Shown in pieces: positions 24,317 to 31,839 of a DNA stretch of 64,000 nucleotides. This stretch comes from JBGSMF01 sp041740315 (GTDB taxonomy: Bacteria; Chloroflexota; Anaerolineae; Fen-1058), in NCBI GenBank assembly GCA_041740315.1, contig JBGSMF010000263.1, positions 1 to 64,000 of the forward strand, in the 5' to 3' direction. How positions within the stretch are numbered: the first letter of the stretch is position 1; each line of letters begins with the position of its first letter. The translations under genes and the position numbers were made by a program. The notes beneath the pieces are model-generated. The model did no database searches and was not told the DNA's origin. It was given only the letters and a program-made list of their open reading frames with translations.

Positions 24317-25361
24317 CGGCGGCAAGGGCACGCGCCTGTACCCGCTCACCTATACTTCTGCCAAACAGCTCATTCCGGTTGCCAATAAACCAGTGTTGGT
24401 CCGTGTCATCGAAACGCTGCGCGAGGCGGGCATTGACGATATCGGCATTGTGGTGGGCGATACTGCGCCGGAAATCCAGGCTGTTGTGCAAGACGGCAGC
24501 CAGTGGAACGTCAAAATCACCTACATCAAGCAAGATTCGCCTTCAGGGCTGGCGCACGCGGTCAAGATCTCGCGTGACTATTTGCAAGACGATCGCTTTG
24601 TAATGTTCCTGGGTGATAATGTCATTCAAGGTGGCCTCAGCCCCTTGCTGCGCGGTTTTGCCACCAGCGATTATAATGCGCAAATCGTGCTCAAGCGCGT
24701 GGCCGAGCCGCAGCACTATGGTGTGGCTGTCATTGACAAGGGGCGCATCATCCGCCTGATCGAAAAGCCCAAAGACCCCCCCAGCAACCTGGCGTTGGTG
24801 GGCATCTATATGTTCGACCACAATATCTTTGAGGCCGTCAACGCCATCAAGCCCTCTTGGCGCAACGAATTTGAAATCACCGACGCTATTCAATACCTGG
24901 TGGAAAAGCAATACAAGGTCTATCCCTACGTTCACGAAGGCTGGTGGATTGACACCGGCAAGCCGATTGACATGCTGGTTGCCAACAGCTTGGTGCTGGA
25001 AGAACTAGATCCCAAGGTCGAGGGACACGTAGACCGCGACTCGATTATTGAGGGCAAGGTCGTCATCGAGCGCGGGGTAGAAATCATCAACAGTCGCATT
25101 CGCGGCCCCGTCATCATCGGCGAATATACCCGTGTTGTCAATAGTTTTATCGGACCGTACACATCTATCTATCACCATTGCGAAATTGTAGATAGTGAGA
25201 TCGAACACAGTATTGTGCTGGAACATTGCCAGATCAAGGAATTGCCCATCCGCATTGAAGACAGCCTGATTGGTCGGCACGTCCTCATTATGCGCAGTCC
25301 CTACAAGCCCAAAGCGCACAAATTCACCCTGGGCGACCATAGCCAGGTGGGAATCTTGTAA
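24297..25361 (+). CDS. rmlA: Glucose-1-phosphate thymidylyltransferase, long form
   Basis: This enzyme makes an NDP-sugar (usually dTDP-glucose) for surface glycans. The 354 residues open with the nucleotidyltransferase signature MKGLILSGGKGTRLYPLTYT, followed by SAKQLIPVANKPVL. Further motifs are FVMFLGDNVIQGG for nucleotide and metal contacts, EKPKDPPSNLALVGIYMFD and EGWWIDTGKPIDMLVANSLV. The C-terminal 110 residues form a left-handed beta-helix of hexapeptide repeats, as in StrD-type long forms rather than short RmlA. It starts at GTG 24297 behind AAGGGAGG. It may supply the glycosyltransferases near 12-15 kb, although those lie in a separate operon. Confidence 0.9.
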   Translation: MKGLILSGGKGTRLYPLTYTSAKQLIPVANKPVLVRVIETLREAGIDDIGIVVGDTAPEIQAVVQDGSQWNVKITYIKQDSPSGLAHAVKISRDYLQDDRFVMFLGDNVIQGGLSPLLRGFATSDYNAQIVLKRVAEPQHYGVAVIDKGRIIRLIEKPKDPPSNLALVGIYMFDHNIFEAVNAIKPSWRNEFEITDAIQYLVEKQYKVYPYVHEGWWIDTGKPIDMLVANSLVLEELDPKVEGHVDRDSIIEGKVVIERGVEIINSRIRGPVIIGEYTRVVNSFIGPYTSIYHHCEIVDSEIEHSIVLEHCQIKELPIRIEDSLIGRHVLIMRSPYKPKAHKFTLGDHSQVGIL

Positions 25362-25377
25362 TTGCCTTGGGCCCCTC

Positions 25378-25406
25378 TTGATTTTACAGCCAATATTGTG
25401 TAAAAT
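25378..25406 (+). promoter_or_regulatory. Promoter with an overlapping operator-like palindrome ahead of spoVS
   Basis: TTGATT (25378-25383) and TAAAAT (25401-25406) are spaced by 17 bases. A perfect inverted repeat, ATTTTACA (25381-25388) with TGTAAAAT (25399-25406), covers the spacer and both boxes. A regulator binding there would block the promoter. The transcript would have a leader of about 110 bases with no open frame I can support. Confidence 0.6.
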
Positions 25407-25519
25407 ATTTTCAATGAAGCGAGTGTCCAAACTGCATCGTAGCAGTAAGTTGTACCGGGCACAACACTGGAGCTCGTATAGCAGACCCATCACACCAATA
25501 CGTGGGGAGGAGGCAAACT

Positions 25520-25780
25520 ATGGACATTATCAAAGTTTCGGCTCACTCGCGTTCAACGTCGGTGGCGGGCGCTATTGCCGGCGTCGTACGAGAATCTGGA
25601 CGCGCAGAGGTGCAGGCCATTGGCGCAGGCGCGGTCAACCAGGCGGTCAAGGCCGTGGCGATTGCCAGGGGGTACCTGAAGCAAGATGGCATTGAGATTA
25701 TGTGCCTGCCTGAATTTGCAGAAATCCAGATTGAGGAACAAGAGCGCACCGCTGTAAAATTGATTATTGAGAAAAGATGA
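25520..25780 (+). CDS. spoVS: Stage V sporulation protein S homologue
   Basis: SpoVS is a small Alba-like regulatory protein known from spore formers but also found in non-sporulating Chloroflexota and Deinococcota. The 86-residue product matches across its length: MDIIKVSAHSRSTSVAGAIA, RAEVQAIGAGAVNQAVKAVA, IARGYLKQDGIEIMCLPEF. I chose the ATG at 25520 behind GGGGAGGAGG; an in-frame GTG at 25502 lies within the ribosome site. The stop overlaps the PHP gene start by four bases. No other sporulation genes are in this window, so the role is probably general regulation. Confidence 0.93.
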   Translation: MDIIKVSAHSRSTSVAGAIAGVVRESGRAEVQAIGAGAVNQAVKAVAIARGYLKQDGIEIMCLPEFAEIQIEEQERTAVKLIIEKR

Positions 25781-26607
25781 AAGGTCGCCTGCGGGTAGAC
25801 CTGCATATGCACAGCACCACCTCCGATGGAGAGCTCGGCCCGTCGGAGGTGGCGCATTTAGCGCACAAGCTTGGCCTGGCCTGCATTGCGCTGACGGATC
25901 ACGATGCCACCGACGGCATAGCCCAGGCGCAGGCTGCCGGGCAGTCCCTGGGCCTGGAGGTCATTGGCGGCGTTGAGATTAACAGCGAAGGCGAGCATGG
26001 CGACGCGCACATTTTGGGTTATTTCATCAACACCGGCTATGCCCCTCTGCAAGAACAACTGCTGGCCATCCGCGACGCGCGGGTGGGCCGCGCGCGTGGC
26101 ATGGTGAAAAAACTGGCTGAACTGGGCATGCCGCTAGAGTGGGAGGACGTTTTAGCCTTTGCCGGCGACGCGGCCTCGCTTGCCAGGCCGCACATTGCGC
26201 GCGCGATGGTGCAGGCCGGCTATGTGAGGTCAACCCAAGAAGCGTTCGACAAGTACCTCAGCAACGACGGCCCGGCCTATGTCAACCGGCTGCGCTTGAC
26301 GATGCGCGAGGCCATCAACTCGATTCACGCAGCGGGCGGCGTGGCCGTGCTGGCGCATGCGGGCGAATCGGGCCTCATTCACCTGGTGCCGCAGTTGGTC
26401 CAGGCTGGCTTGGATGGCGTGGAAGTTTATTACCCCGACCACACCCCCGAACAGCAAGCCGAGTTGCTAGACTTGGCAAAGCAGTACAATCTGGCTGTAA
26501 CCGGCGGCAGCGATTTTCACACGCTTGACGACGCAGCGCACATGATGGGGAGTGTGGAGCTTGGGTACCAGGCTGTAGAGGAACTGAAAGCAAGGCGCGC
26601 AGTTTAG
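25777..26607 (+). CDS. PHP-domain phosphoesterase (YciV/RNase AM-like)
   Basis: A 276-residue metal-dependent phosphoesterase of the polymerase-and-histidinol-phosphatase family. The metal ligands are seen in order: VDLHMHSTTSDGEL near the start, IALTDHDATDG, VIGGVEINSEGEHGDAHILG, VAVLAHAGESG and VTGGSDFHTLDD. This arrangement matches the 3',5'-nucleoside bisphosphate phosphatase/5'-3' RNase group. The start ATG overlaps the spoVS stop (ATGA), so the two are co-translated. The true substrate cannot be told from sequence. Confidence 0.87.
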   Translation: MKGRLRVDLHMHSTTSDGELGPSEVAHLAHKLGLACIALTDHDATDGIAQAQAAGQSLGLEVIGGVEINSEGEHGDAHILGYFINTGYAPLQEQLLAIRDARVGRARGMVKKLAELGMPLEWEDVLAFAGDAASLARPHIARAMVQAGYVRSTQEAFDKYLSNDGPAYVNRLRLTMREAINSIHAAGGVAVLAHAGESGLIHLVPQLVQAGLDGVEVYYPDHTPEQQAELLDLAKQYNLAVTGGSDFHTLDDAAHMMGSVELGYQAVEELKARRAV

Positions 26608-26628
26608 CCAGGATTCTGCCTCGCAATC

Positions 26629-26650
26629 GGCTTGCATGGGGATGCAAGCC
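26629..26650. repeat. Hairpin of the AT-GGGG-AT loop family
   Basis: GGCTTGCAT (26629-26637), GGGG, ATGCAAGCC (26642-26650) is a perfect nine-bp stem. It lies in the 64-base gap between the convergent PHP and holB genes. There is no T-tract on either strand, so a terminator role is not clear. Confidence 0.75.
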
Positions 26651-26671
26651 TACGGGGTGCGGAAAATAGGC

Positions 26672-27667
26672 TTAGGGCCAATCGAGCAGCAGCACTTCTA
26701 GCGCCAGGCGAGCATTGGCATTGTGCGCAATTTGCCAGGCGGTGCGCGAGAGCGAGACCAACGCGCCCCGCGCGCGATCTAGCCCAAATTGCGCGGCGTG
26801 CTGCCGCAGCGCCTCCGGTCGGTCAATATTGGCTAGGGGGGCAGTGCTGCCTGCCGCCACCAGCATCACATCGCGCCACCAGCTTGCCCATAATTCCAAG
26901 GTTGGCTGAATAGCCTCGCCGTCGTTCGCAAGCTGCTCGGCATAAGCAAAACGCTCTACGCGCCTGCCCTCGGCGCCCAGCAGCCGCAGCAAATCATCCA
27001 GGCGCGCGGCGCGCTTTTGCAACACGGTCTCATCTTGCGCTGCCGCCAGCGCCCAGCCTACGCGTCCGCCCGAAAGATGCGCCAGTTGGTCGGCGCGCTG
27101 CGCTTCTAGCCCCCTCAGCGCCACCAATGCCTGGCTCACCTGCTCGATGGTCAACGGGCGCAGCGGCAAATGCTGGCAACGAGACACGATGGTAGGCAGC
27201 AGCACTTTTGGTTCGGAAGCGATGAGGATGAGCACCACATGGGGCGAAGGCTCTTCTAGCGTCTTGAGCAGCGCGTTCGAAGCTTCGAGCGTGGCTTGCT
27301 CCATGCCGTCAATGATGGTCACCCGAAAGCGCGCCTCCACCGGAGAAAGCGCCAGGTCGTGCTGCAGCTCGCGAATCTGGCTGATTTTGATGGATGCGCC
27401 TTCTGGCATCACCACCCGCACATCGGGGTGCCCGCCTGTGGCAGTCAGGCTGCACGCTCGGCAAGCCGCTTGTGCCCTCATATCACATGGCGGCTGTTCT
27501 CTTGTGCAGTTCAGCGCGCGCGCCAAGGCCAGCGCTAGCGTGCGGCGGCCAATGTGCGCCATACCTGTGACCAAATAGGCATGCGACGGCCGCCCCGCCG
27601 CTATGGCGTGCTGCAGCAAGTCCACCGCCCAATCGTGGCCGATAACAGACCAGTTTGTGTGCTCCAT
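26672..27667 (-). CDS. holB: DNA polymerase III delta' subunit
   Basis: Part of the clamp-loader complex, with a AAA+ fold but no need for ATP hydrolysis. The 331 residues show SVIGHDWAVDLLQHAIAAGR and SHAYLVTGMAHIGRRTLALA. The Walker A lysine is absent, as is normal for delta'. A zinc-binding cysteine set follows (NCTREQPPCDMRAQAACRAC), then DVRVVMPEGASIKISQIREL, TIIDGMEQATLEASNALLK and TLEEPSPHVVLILIASEPKV. I place the start at ATG 27667 because a promoter ends seven bases before it, suggesting a leaderless mRNA. A longer frame reaches 27733. Confidence 0.88.
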   Translation of the reverse strand: MEHTNWSVIGHDWAVDLLQHAIAAGRPSHAYLVTGMAHIGRRTLALALARALNCTREQPPCDMRAQAACRACSLTATGGHPDVRVVMPEGASIKISQIRELQHDLALSPVEARFRVTIIDGMEQATLEASNALLKTLEEPSPHVVLILIASEPKVLLPTIVSRCQHLPLRPLTIEQVSQALVALRGLEAQRADQLAHLSGGRVGWALAAAQDETVLQKRAARLDDLLRLLGAEGRRVERFAYAEQLANDGEAIQPTLELWASWWRDVMLVAAGSTAPLANIDRPEALRQHAAQFGLDRARGALVSLSRTAWQIAHNANARLALEVLLLDWP

Positions 27668-27674
27668 CAGGAGC

Positions 27675-27703
27675 ATTGTATCACAAAAGCGAGCAATGAC
27701 CAA
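27675..27703 (-). promoter_or_regulatory. Promoter for holB, giving a near-leaderless transcript
   Basis: Read on the minus strand, TTGGTC (27703-27698) and TACAAT (27680-27675) are 17 bases apart. Only seven bases separate the -10 box from the ATG at 27667, so transcription should start at or within a base or two of the start codon. No ribosome site is visible, which agrees with a leaderless message. Confidence 0.55.
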
Positions 27704-27721
27704 CGAAGCGTACTGCAACTT

Positions 27722-27749
27722 TTTACGCCGCAACTTTTTGCGCTATAAT
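27722..27749 (+). promoter_or_regulatory. Promoter for the ECF sigma factor operon
   Basis: TATAAT at 27744-27749 is a full consensus -10. TTTACG at 27722-27727 is a partial -35 with a 16-base spacer. Two copies of GCAACTTTTT (27714-27723 and 27730-27739) flank the boxes. The motif is of housekeeping type, so the sigma factor gene need not be solely autoregulated. Confidence 0.55.
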
Positions 27750-27800
27750 GCGTAATTACTAACAAGGGCTACTGGCGCGCAGAGCCTGAAGGATACTAGA

Positions 27801-28382
27801 GTGAATGACGAATTGAGTTGGATTGCGGCCGCGCGGCGCGGAGATGACACGGCTTTTTGCCGCCTGGTCGAGCTGTACCAGGGATATGTATACAACTTGG
27901 CGCACCGCATGCTGGGCGATGGTGTAGAAGCCGAAGATGCCGCTCAAGAAGCGTTTATGCGGGCGTATAACCGGCTCTCGACCTATCAGCCAGATCGCAG
28001 CTTTAAAACCTGGCTGCTGTCTATCACAGCCCACTATTGCATTGATCGGCTGCGGCAGCGGCGATTGACCTGGCTTTCCATCGAGCAAGAAGAAGCGCCG
28101 CCCGAGCACCTGGTATCGAAAACGCCCGAACCAGAAGATAGCCTGATCCAGAGCGAACAGGAAAAAATAATCCAGCGCATGCTAAAAGGGCTGCCGCCCG
28201 ATTACCGTTTACCGATTGTATTGAGATACTGGTACGATATGTCATATGAAGAAATTGCCGAAATCACCACAAGCACTATCAGCGCCGTCAAGTCGCGCCT
28301 GTTTCGGGCGCGCGGTTTGTTGGCCGACCGGCTGGTCCATTCGCCAAGCGGGGCGCTGGTAGCGGTTTTGCAGGAGGTATAG
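27801..28382 (+). CDS. ECF-type RNA polymerase sigma factor
   Basis: A 193-residue extracytoplasmic-function sigma factor. Region 2 is clear: FCRLVELYQGYVYNLAHRML, then AEDAAQEAFMRAYNRLSTYQ and FKTWLLSITAHYCIDRLRQR for -10 recognition and melting. Region 4 is near the end: GLPPDYRLPIVLRYWYDMSY with EEIAEITTSTISAVKSRLFR as the helix-turn-helix. It starts at GTG 27801 with GAAGGA upstream. The zinc-finger anti-sigma gene follows three bases later, the usual pairing for an envelope-stress switch. Confidence 0.93.
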   Translation: MNDELSWIAAARRGDDTAFCRLVELYQGYVYNLAHRMLGDGVEAEDAAQEAFMRAYNRLSTYQPDRSFKTWLLSITAHYCIDRLRQRRLTWLSIEQEEAPPEHLVSKTPEPEDSLIQSEQEKIIQRMLKGLPPDYRLPIVLRYWYDMSYEEIAEITTSTISAVKSRLFRARGLLADRLVHSPSGALVAVLQEV

Positions 28383-28384
28383 GC

Positions 28385-28957
28385 ATGGGACATGATTATG
28401 TTGAATTGATGTCGGCGGCGCTTGATGGCCGCCTGGAGCCTGGCGAACGCGCCGAGTGGAATGCTCACCTGGCGGCTTGTTCTCGCTGCCAGAAGCGCTG
28501 GACCGCATTGCAACAGGTAGACCGCGCTTTCAAGAGCGCGCTGGCTGTAGCGCCGGCGCCCGGCTTTAAGGCGCGCTTTGCCCAGCGCCTGGCGCAGCGT
28601 CAGGCTAGTCAACACAGCCGCCAGCGCACCTTTGCTGGCGCGGGCATGCTGACAGCCAGTGCAATGGCGGCCCTGGTTGTCATTGGCTGGGTGCTGGCCT
28701 GGCAAGTGCCGGGTCTGGTCGGCGCGTTCACCGACGCGCCGGCGCACCTGAGCAATACCGCTCAAACGGTTGTGCAGTGGACGGTGTTGCTTCGCGCGTT
28801 GGGCGAAATTGGACAATCGTTGGTCAGTTTTGTGCCGTTGTGGGGAACCATTGCGGCGGTGATGTACGCATGGATTCTTGTTGCACTGGCAACTACCTGG
28901 TGGGGCGTTGTGTTGCAAATCACCCGGCCGCGCGCGCCTGTGGCGCTGGCGATCTAG
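28385..28957 (+). CDS. Membrane anti-sigma factor with zinc-binding domain
   Basis: A 190-residue partner that should hold the ECF sigma factor at the membrane. The N-terminal anti-sigma domain has the HxxxCxxC zinc motif in AEWNAHLAACSRCQKRWTAL at about residues 25-40. A membrane helix follows at about 90-115 (MLTASAMAALVVIGWVLAW). A second hydrophobic stretch lies near the C-terminus (about 145-180). The gene starts three bases after the sigma factor stop, with AGGAGG upstream. The signal it senses is unknown. Confidence 0.88.
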   Translation: MGHDYVELMSAALDGRLEPGERAEWNAHLAACSRCQKRWTALQQVDRAFKSALAVAPAPGFKARFAQRLAQRQASQHSRQRTFAGAGMLTASAMAALVVIGWVLAWQVPGLVGAFTDAPAHLSNTAQTVVQWTVLLRALGEIGQSLVSFVPLWGTIAAVMYAWILVALATTWWGVVLQITRPRAPVALAI

Positions 28958-29033
28958 GGGCTGTCTAAATTTGAAGTCGCCCTTGTAAGGTTTGCAGGCG
29001 TATTTCCAATTGCTTGTTTTGACGTAACTGCTC

Positions 29034-29130
29034 ACCCTCCCGCAGGTTTGAACGTTTTTGGATGTGCAAATACACTTGACCAGGATCACCAGCCCGCCCA
29101 GGCAGCCAATTTTGTAACCTGCGGGAGGGT
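29034..29130. repeat. Inverted-repeat element of the CCTCCCGCA family
   Basis: ACCCTCCCGCAGGTT (29034-29048) is the exact inverse of AACCTGCGGGAGGGT (29116-29130), a perfect 15-bp pair around a 67-base interior. The flanks carry further related sequence (GTTTTGACGTAACT on the left, ATTACGTTTTGAC on the right). It occupies the gap between the anti-sigma gene and the next lipoprotein gene. A related hairpin lies at 31652-31684. No open frame is present. Confidence 0.75.
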
Positions 29131-29176
29131 AGGCTGAGTAATTACGTTTTGACAGGGAAAAAGCACGGAGGAATGA

Positions 29177-30049
29177 ATGAACAAAGAGTTGGCATTGCTG
29201 TTATGCATCGGCCTGTTGGCCGGCGCGGCGCTGAGCTGCACCATTTCTGTGCCTACCCTCAGTGTGGGCCCTGTGCAAGAAACAAGCCACACGCTGGGCA
29301 TCGAGGACGCCAGCTCGGCCGATATTCAGTTGTCAATCGGCGCGGGCGAACTGACCGTATCGCCCAACGCAGATGGCTTGTTGAATGCGACCTTTCGCTA
29401 TAACGTCCAAGAATGGCAGCCCAAGGTCGAGCGTAACAACGTAGGCAGCCTGGCCAGCGTCCTCATCCAACAGGGCTCTGACAAAAACACATGGGGCATT
29501 GCCGGCAGCGGCGCGCGCAACGAGTGGGATATCCGCCTGGGCAACAGCCTGCCGATGCGCCTGACGATTGGCGTAGGCGCGGGCAGCAGCAAGCTCGATT
29601 TGAGCGGCGTGCGCCTGTCGCGGTTGCGGCTAGACGGCGGCGCGGGCGATATGACGCTGAGATTCGACACGCCCAACCCTGAAGCCCTAAGTGAGATTCA
29701 AATTAATTCGGGCGCGGGCAAGGTTGACCTGCAAGGGATGGGCAATGCCAACTTTGAGCAGTTTAGCTTCAAGGGGGGCGCGGGTCAAGTATCGCTCGAT
29801 TTCAACGGCGCGTGGACGCGCTCGGCCACGGTAGATGTCATCTCCGGTGTGGGCCAGGTGACTGTGCGCGTGCCGCGCGAGATTGGTGTAAGGGTAAAAA
29901 CTAGCGGGTCGCCTGTGGGCAAGCTCGTCGTCGAAGGGCTAAAATCTGTTGGCGATGGCTATGTCAACGATGTGTACGACTCGGCAGAAATCAAGCTGGA
30001 TATTTCGCTGACCACCGGCGTTGGCGAGGTGACAGTGACGGATAGATGA
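29177..30049 (+). CDS. Lipoprotein with toast-rack/DUF4097-like beta domain
   Basis: A 290-residue predicted lipoprotein. The N-terminus LALLLCIGLLAGAALSC has a lipobox ending at cysteine 21. The rest is a regular beta-rich repeat with recurring IGAGELTVSP, GVGAGSSKLDLSGV, GGAGDMTLRF, GAGKVDLQGM and GVGQVTVRVP units, the pattern of the toast-rack N-terminal domain seen with LiaF-like and adhesin-like proteins. It is expected on the outer face of the membrane. It lies downstream of the sigma/anti-sigma pair and may belong to its regulon. GGAGGAATG precedes the chosen ATG. Confidence 0.75.
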   Translation: MNKELALLLCIGLLAGAALSCTISVPTLSVGPVQETSHTLGIEDASSADIQLSIGAGELTVSPNADGLLNATFRYNVQEWQPKVERNNVGSLASVLIQQGSDKNTWGIAGSGARNEWDIRLGNSLPMRLTIGVGAGSSKLDLSGVRLSRLRLDGGAGDMTLRFDTPNPEALSEIQINSGAGKVDLQGMGNANFEQFSFKGGAGQVSLDFNGAWTRSATVDVISGVGQVTVRVPREIGVRVKTSGSPVGKLVVEGLKSVGDGYVNDVYDSAEIKLDISLTTGVGEVTVTDR

Positions 30050-30088
30050 TTAACAGCAGATGATTAACGGATCAACGGAGGTACAACA

Positions 30089-31648
30089 ATGAAAACATGG
30101 GTTTCAACAATGAAAACATGGGTTTCAATTCTCAGCGCACTTGTATTGATTGGATTATTGGCCGGCACGGCCATGGCCGGTGAACTGCCGCAACGGGCCA
30201 CGGCTACCCCTACCGCAACCACTACGCCAGAGGCCAGCCCAACACCCCCACCCACGTTTACGCCACTGCCTACTTATACACCGCTGCCCACTTATACTCC
30301 GTTGCCTACTTATACCCCACCTTCCTCAGCCACGCCTGTGCCACCGAGCGCGACCCCAGTGCCTACAGAGCGGCCAACTCGAGCGCCGCTGCCCACCATG
30401 CCGCCCGCGCCAACCCTGCCGCCCATCCACCGCGGTGGCGGAGATGATGGCAAAGTTATCTTTGGCGATAGCTATGAACTGGGCGAAGGCGAGCGGCTGC
30501 GCGGCGATCTGGTGATTTTTGGCGGAACTGTCATGCTCCGTTCTGATAGCCGCGTGGAAGGCGACGTGGTGGTGATTGGCGGCAGCGCCGACATTTATGG
30601 GCGCGTAGATGGCAACCTGGTGATGGTGGGCGGCGCGGCCCAGCTGCGCGACGGGGCCTATATCAATGGCAACCTGGTGCGCGTGGGCGGCACGGTAGAA
30701 CAAGAGGAAGGCGCTACGGTGCATGGCGAAATGACCACGGGCCCGGTGCCGCCGGTGGTGGTGCCAAAGGTTCGACCAGTGCGCTGGTGGCTGCTTAATC
30801 CGTTCGAGGCCATGGCCGATATCTTTTGGGCGTTTGTTTGGGCAGTTATCTTGGCTGTGCTGGCCATGGGCATTGCCGCGCTATGGCCTGTGCCCACCAC
30901 CCGCGCCATGCGGGCGCTGACCGAAGCCGCGCCCACCAGTTGGGTGATGGGGGCGCTTTCGGCGGTGATCATGGGGTTGGGACTGTTGGCCCTGACCGTT
31001 ATCTCGGCTATTCTTATGCTGGCCTGCATCGGCGTTTTTGGCCTGCTGATTGCAGCCGTTCTGGCCGTGGTGGCCGTAGCGGCCTGCCTGTATGGGTGGT
31101 TCGTAATAGGAACATTGATTGGACAGCGATTGGTAGACATGCTCAAAATCCGCGAGGGCGGGTTGATCATTGCCGCCGGTCTGGGCACCGCCCTCATCAC
31201 CTTGATGTCGGCTCTGCCTTGCCTGGGGATCTTGACTGTCATCCTCCTGGCCCCGGCCGGACTGGGGGCCGTCATCCTGACGCGCTTTGGAACGCAAACC
31301 TATACGCCTGGCGCGCCTCCGCTAGGGCCGCTGCCACCGACGCTGCCAACCCCGCCTGCGCCGCCGTCTGCCGGGCCGATTGAGGTGCCTGGGCCAGTGA
31401 TTGAAATCCCCGCGTCCCAAGAACCGGCCTTTACTTCTCCTGCTGAAGCGGCTGCTCCCGTTGAAACGGGAGTGCGCGAGATTCCGGCTGCCGCCGAGCC
31501 AGAAGCACCCCCAACTCCGCCTGCCGAGCCAGTAGTGACGATTGAGCCGGTGATAGAAATTGGAGCGCCCCAAGAGCCGTCGGTTGAATCAGCAGAGCTA
31601 AAAGATTCCTCAGCGGCAGAGGAAGCGCCAGAGGAAAAACAAGAGTAA
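30089..31648 (+). CDS. Bactofilin-like polymer-forming membrane protein with Pro/Thr-rich linker
   Basis: A 519-residue envelope protein. A signal segment (WVSILSALVLIGLLAGTAMA) leads into a Pro/Thr-rich spacer with TPLPTYTPLPTYTPLPTYT repeats at about residues 50-75. Next comes a bactofilin-type beta-helix at about 130-215 (LRGDLVIFGGTVML, VEGDVVVIGGSADIYG, VDGNLVMVGGAAQLRD, INGNLVRVGG). Four or so membrane helices follow at about 235-400, and the C-terminus is Pro/Glu-rich. The start region is a tandem 21-base duplication, so ATG 30089 or 30110 may be used; GGAGG is best spaced for 30089. Bactofilins scaffold envelope processes. Confidence 0.8.
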   Translation: MKTWVSTMKTWVSILSALVLIGLLAGTAMAGELPQRATATPTATTTPEASPTPPPTFTPLPTYTPLPTYTPLPTYTPPSSATPVPPSATPVPTERPTRAPLPTMPPAPTLPPIHRGGGDDGKVIFGDSYELGEGERLRGDLVIFGGTVMLRSDSRVEGDVVVIGGSADIYGRVDGNLVMVGGAAQLRDGAYINGNLVRVGGTVEQEEGATVHGEMTTGPVPPVVVPKVRPVRWWLLNPFEAMADIFWAFVWAVILAVLAMGIAALWPVPTTRAMRALTEAAPTSWVMGALSAVIMGLGLLALTVISAILMLACIGVFGLLIAAVLAVVAVAACLYGWFVIGTLIGQRLVDMLKIREGGLIIAAGLGTALITLMSALPCLGILTVILLAPAGLGAVILTRFGTQTYTPGAPPLGPLPPTLPTPPAPPSAGPIEVPGPVIEIPASQEPAFTSPAEAAAPVETGVREIPAAAEPEAPPTPPAEPVVTIEPVIEIGAPQEPSVESAELKDSSAAEEAPEEKQE

Positions 31649-31651
31649 ATG

Positions 31652-31690
31652 ATCCTCCCGCAAGTTCATAACTTGCGGGAGGATTGCTTT
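31652..31690 (+). terminator. CCTCCCGCA-family hairpin acting as likely terminator
   Basis: ATCCTCCCGCAAGTT (31652-31666) pairs perfectly with AACTTGCGGGAGGAT (31670-31684) over a three-base loop and is followed by TGCTTTT. It sits four bases after the stop of the bactofilin-like gene. Its sequence resembles the inverted repeat at 29034-29130, so a repeat family member may have been adopted as a terminator. Confidence 0.7.
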
Positions 31691-31743
31691 TAGGCCTCGG
31701 CAATAGCCTTGTCTGTTTTTCGCACCTGCCGATTGTTGGAGAC

Positions 31744-31832
31744 GTTCGCGCATGGGGATGCGCGAACTGTTCAAATATTCGTGGGGGCAGGTCTCAGACC
31801 TGCCCATACGCCGGTGGTGTTATTTGAACAGT
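31744..31832. repeat. Compound palindromic element with AT-GGGG-AT hairpin and terminal inverted repeats
   Basis: Three nested palindromes occupy the gap between convergent genes. The first, GTTCGCGCAT-GGGG-ATGCGCGAAC (31744-31767), is perfect. It abuts the terminal repeats ACTGTTCAAATA (31766-31777) and TATTTGAACAGT (31821-31832). Inside is GGGCAGGTCT-C-AGACCTGCCC (31785-31805), also perfect. The arrangement parallels the element at 41641-41758. No coding capacity. Confidence 0.8.
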
Positions 31833-31839
31833 ATTGGGC

